Shown: positions 5,976-6,753 of the stretch, one piece after another | How positions within the stretch are numbered: the first letter of the stretch is position 1 | How the letters are laid out: each line of letters opens with the position of its first letter | Assembly: GCA_964242945.1 (NCBI GenBank) | Contig: CAXTCF010000198.1 | Span: 1 to 6,753, forward strand | Direction: 5' to 3' | Length of the DNA stretch: 6,753 nt | Source of the DNA: Mesorhizobium_B sp964242945 | GTDB lineage: Bacteria > Pseudomonadota > Alphaproteobacteria > Rhizobiales > Rhizobiaceae | The notes under the pieces: model-generated | Database searches by the model: none | What the model was told of the DNA's origin: nothing | Seen by the model: the letters and a program-made list of their open reading frames with translations, nothing else | Made by a program: the position numbers and the translations under genes

Positions 5976-6476
5976 TCAAGAGGTTGCCAGGGTCAGGACG
6001 TTGACCGGGTGCCCCGTGGCTTCGGCAAAGCGGCGCAGGTCGGCGCTCGCGATGGTGGTCGTCGCCTCGTTGGTCAAAGGATGCGCGTTGACCACGTCCG
6101 CGTCGGCCAGCCTGCTATCCAGAAAGAAGCGCACGCGCCCATCGGCGTCGTTGATCAACCCGAAAGCCGAAACCGCGCCGGGCGTGAGGCCCAGCCGTTC
6201 CAAGAGGGCCACCGGGCTGCCGAACGACACGCGGCTTGCCGCGCCGATCTGATGGTGAATGACCTTGAGATCGACCTTCGCGTCCTCTTCCACCGTCAAA
6301 AGAAAGAAGTTGTCCTTCTTGTCCTTCAGAAACAGGTTCTTGGTGTGTGCGCCGGAAATTTCACCGCGCAGGGCCTGGGCGTCGGCCACCGTAAATAGGG
6401 GCGGATGCTTCACTGTATGCGTCTGGATGCCGAGCGACTCCAAGTAGTCAAACAATTCCGCCTGTGTTTTGGGCAT
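5976..6476 (-). CDS. ProXp-ala-type prolyl-tRNA editing protein (YbaK/ProX domain)
   Basis: The 166-residue protein is a single YbaK/ProRS-associated editing domain. In organisms whose prolyl-tRNA synthetase lacks a full INS editing domain, including alphaproteobacteria such as Caulobacter, free-standing ProXp-ala hydrolyses mischarged Ala-tRNA(Pro) in the cytoplasm. Supporting features in order are the N-terminal HTVKHPPLFTVADA (residues 20-33), the conserved lysine in HTKNLFLKDKK (Lys46, matching the key Lys of ProXp-ala), the VIHHQIG and RVSFGSPVALLERLGLTPGAVSAFGL segments, and a C-terminal FFLDSRLADADVVNAHPLTN. The ATG at 6476 has AAGGAGGG about 6 bases upstream, which decides it; open codons further up continue into leader DNA without a better site. 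Related YbaK proteins deacylate Cys-tRNA(Pro), but the overall sequence fits the ProXp-ala/PrdX subgroup better. The 6477-6617 leader shows no promoter I would defend. Confidence 0.9.
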   Translation of the reverse strand: MPKTQAELFDYLESLGIQTHTVKHPPLFTVADAQALRGEISGAHTKNLFLKDKKDNFFLLTVEEDAKVDLKVIHHQIGAASRVSFGSPVALLERLGLTPGAVSAFGLINDADGRVRFFLDSRLADADVVNAHPLTNEATTTIASADLRRFAEATGHPVNVLTLATS

Positions 6477-6617
6477 CCTTTTCCCTCCTTCGTTTCGAAA
6501 CCCGTCGCCCGATGGGCTTGCCGCATAGCAAGGGACGAGAAAGCGAAGAAGGGCCAAGAGCGCAAGGAGACGCTCGGACGTGCAACGAAAATCCTGACCT
6601 GCAGACCCCATTTCCTG

Positions 6618-6646
6618 TTGCATTCAACCCAAGCATCGGCCATAGA
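6618..6646 (+). promoter_or_regulatory. Weak candidate promoter of the tRNA-Gly gene
   Basis: TTGCAT at 6618-6623 and CATAGA at 6641-6646 are 17 bases apart and would start transcription near 6653, about 25 bases before the mature tRNA. Each hexamer matches consensus at about half its positions. Location and spacing are the main support. Confidence 0.3.
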
Positions 6647-6678
6647 GCGGGTTCCGCGGTGCCTAGCGCCGCTTGCGA

Positions 6679-6753
6679 GCGGGTGTAGCTCAGGGGTAGA
6701 GCACAACCTTGCCAAGGTTGGGGTCGAGGGTTCGAATCCCTTCGCCCGCTCCA
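6679..6753 (+). tRNA. tRNA-Gly(GCC): tRNA-Gly, anticodon GCC
   Basis: A complete 75-base cloverleaf can be drawn. The acceptor stem pairs GCGGGTG (6679-6685) with CGCCCGC (6743-6749), with one G-T pair. The D-arm stem is GCTC/GAGC. The anticodon stem CAACC/GGTTG closes the loop TTGCCAA, giving anticodon GCC, which reads GGC and GGU. The T-arm is GAGGG-TTCGAAT-CCCTT, with one wobble pair. The discriminator base is T6750, and CCA is encoded at 6751-6753, the last three bases of the window. No terminator or downstream gene can be seen because the window stops here. Confidence 0.98.

Noticed and set aside
6679..6753. The tRNA-Gly gene as an integration site for a mobile element
   Set aside because: The 3' end of the tRNA is the last base of the window, so no integrase or repeated attachment half can be seen, and nothing upstream looks mobile.

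Overview
The window looks like an ordinary chromosomal stretch of a high-GC alphaproteobacterium, most probably of the order Hyphomicrobiales (the Mesorhizobium/Brucella side). That is an inference. It rests on high GC, on a thioredoxin-TPR / LON-domain / YcaR-like trio that I recall as typical of this group, on a manganese transporter gene carrying a Fur-family (Mur-type) palindrome, and on a free-standing ProXp-ala editing protein. I see no insertion sequence, phage gene, CRISPR array or other sign of transfer, and base composition looks even throughout.

Layout, left to right. At 1-241 (minus) is the start of an unrecognised single-pass membrane or secreted protein that runs off the left edge. 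A roughly 200-base divergent intergenic region separates it from ggt at 443-2179 (plus), a complete periplasmic gamma-glutamyltransferase with all key catalytic residues. Convergent with ggt, only 16 bases away, is mntH at 2196-3536 (minus), an Nramp Mn2+/Fe2+ importer. The two stop codons lie in the arms of one shared inverted repeat. Upstream of mntH is a perfect 10-5-10 palindrome overlapping the -10 of a good sigma70-like promoter, so metal-dependent repression is the natural reading.

From 3742 to 6476 four more minus-strand genes follow one another. In transcription order they are a ProXp-ala-type Ala-tRNA(Pro) deacylase (5976-6476), a thioredoxin-TPR chaperedoxin of the YbbN/CnoX family with an intact CGPC site (4818-5849), a stand-alone LON substrate-binding-domain protein (3971-4642) and a 70-residue YcaR/Trm112-like protein without zinc-binding cysteines (3742-3954). 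The last two are 16 bases apart and clearly co-transcribed. Together the group has a protein-quality and translation-fidelity flavour. At the right edge is a complete tRNA-Gly(GCC) on the plus strand, with encoded CCA, ending exactly at the last base.

I found no undescribed multi-gene system. The observations most worth checking are non-coding: the palindromic operator in front of mntH, and a possible pair of mutually exclusive mRNA folds in the leader of the chaperedoxin gene, one of which would cover part of its ribosome binding site. Long open frames antisense to ggt, mntH, the LON gene and the thioredoxin gene are mirror images caused by GC-rich codons and are not annotated.
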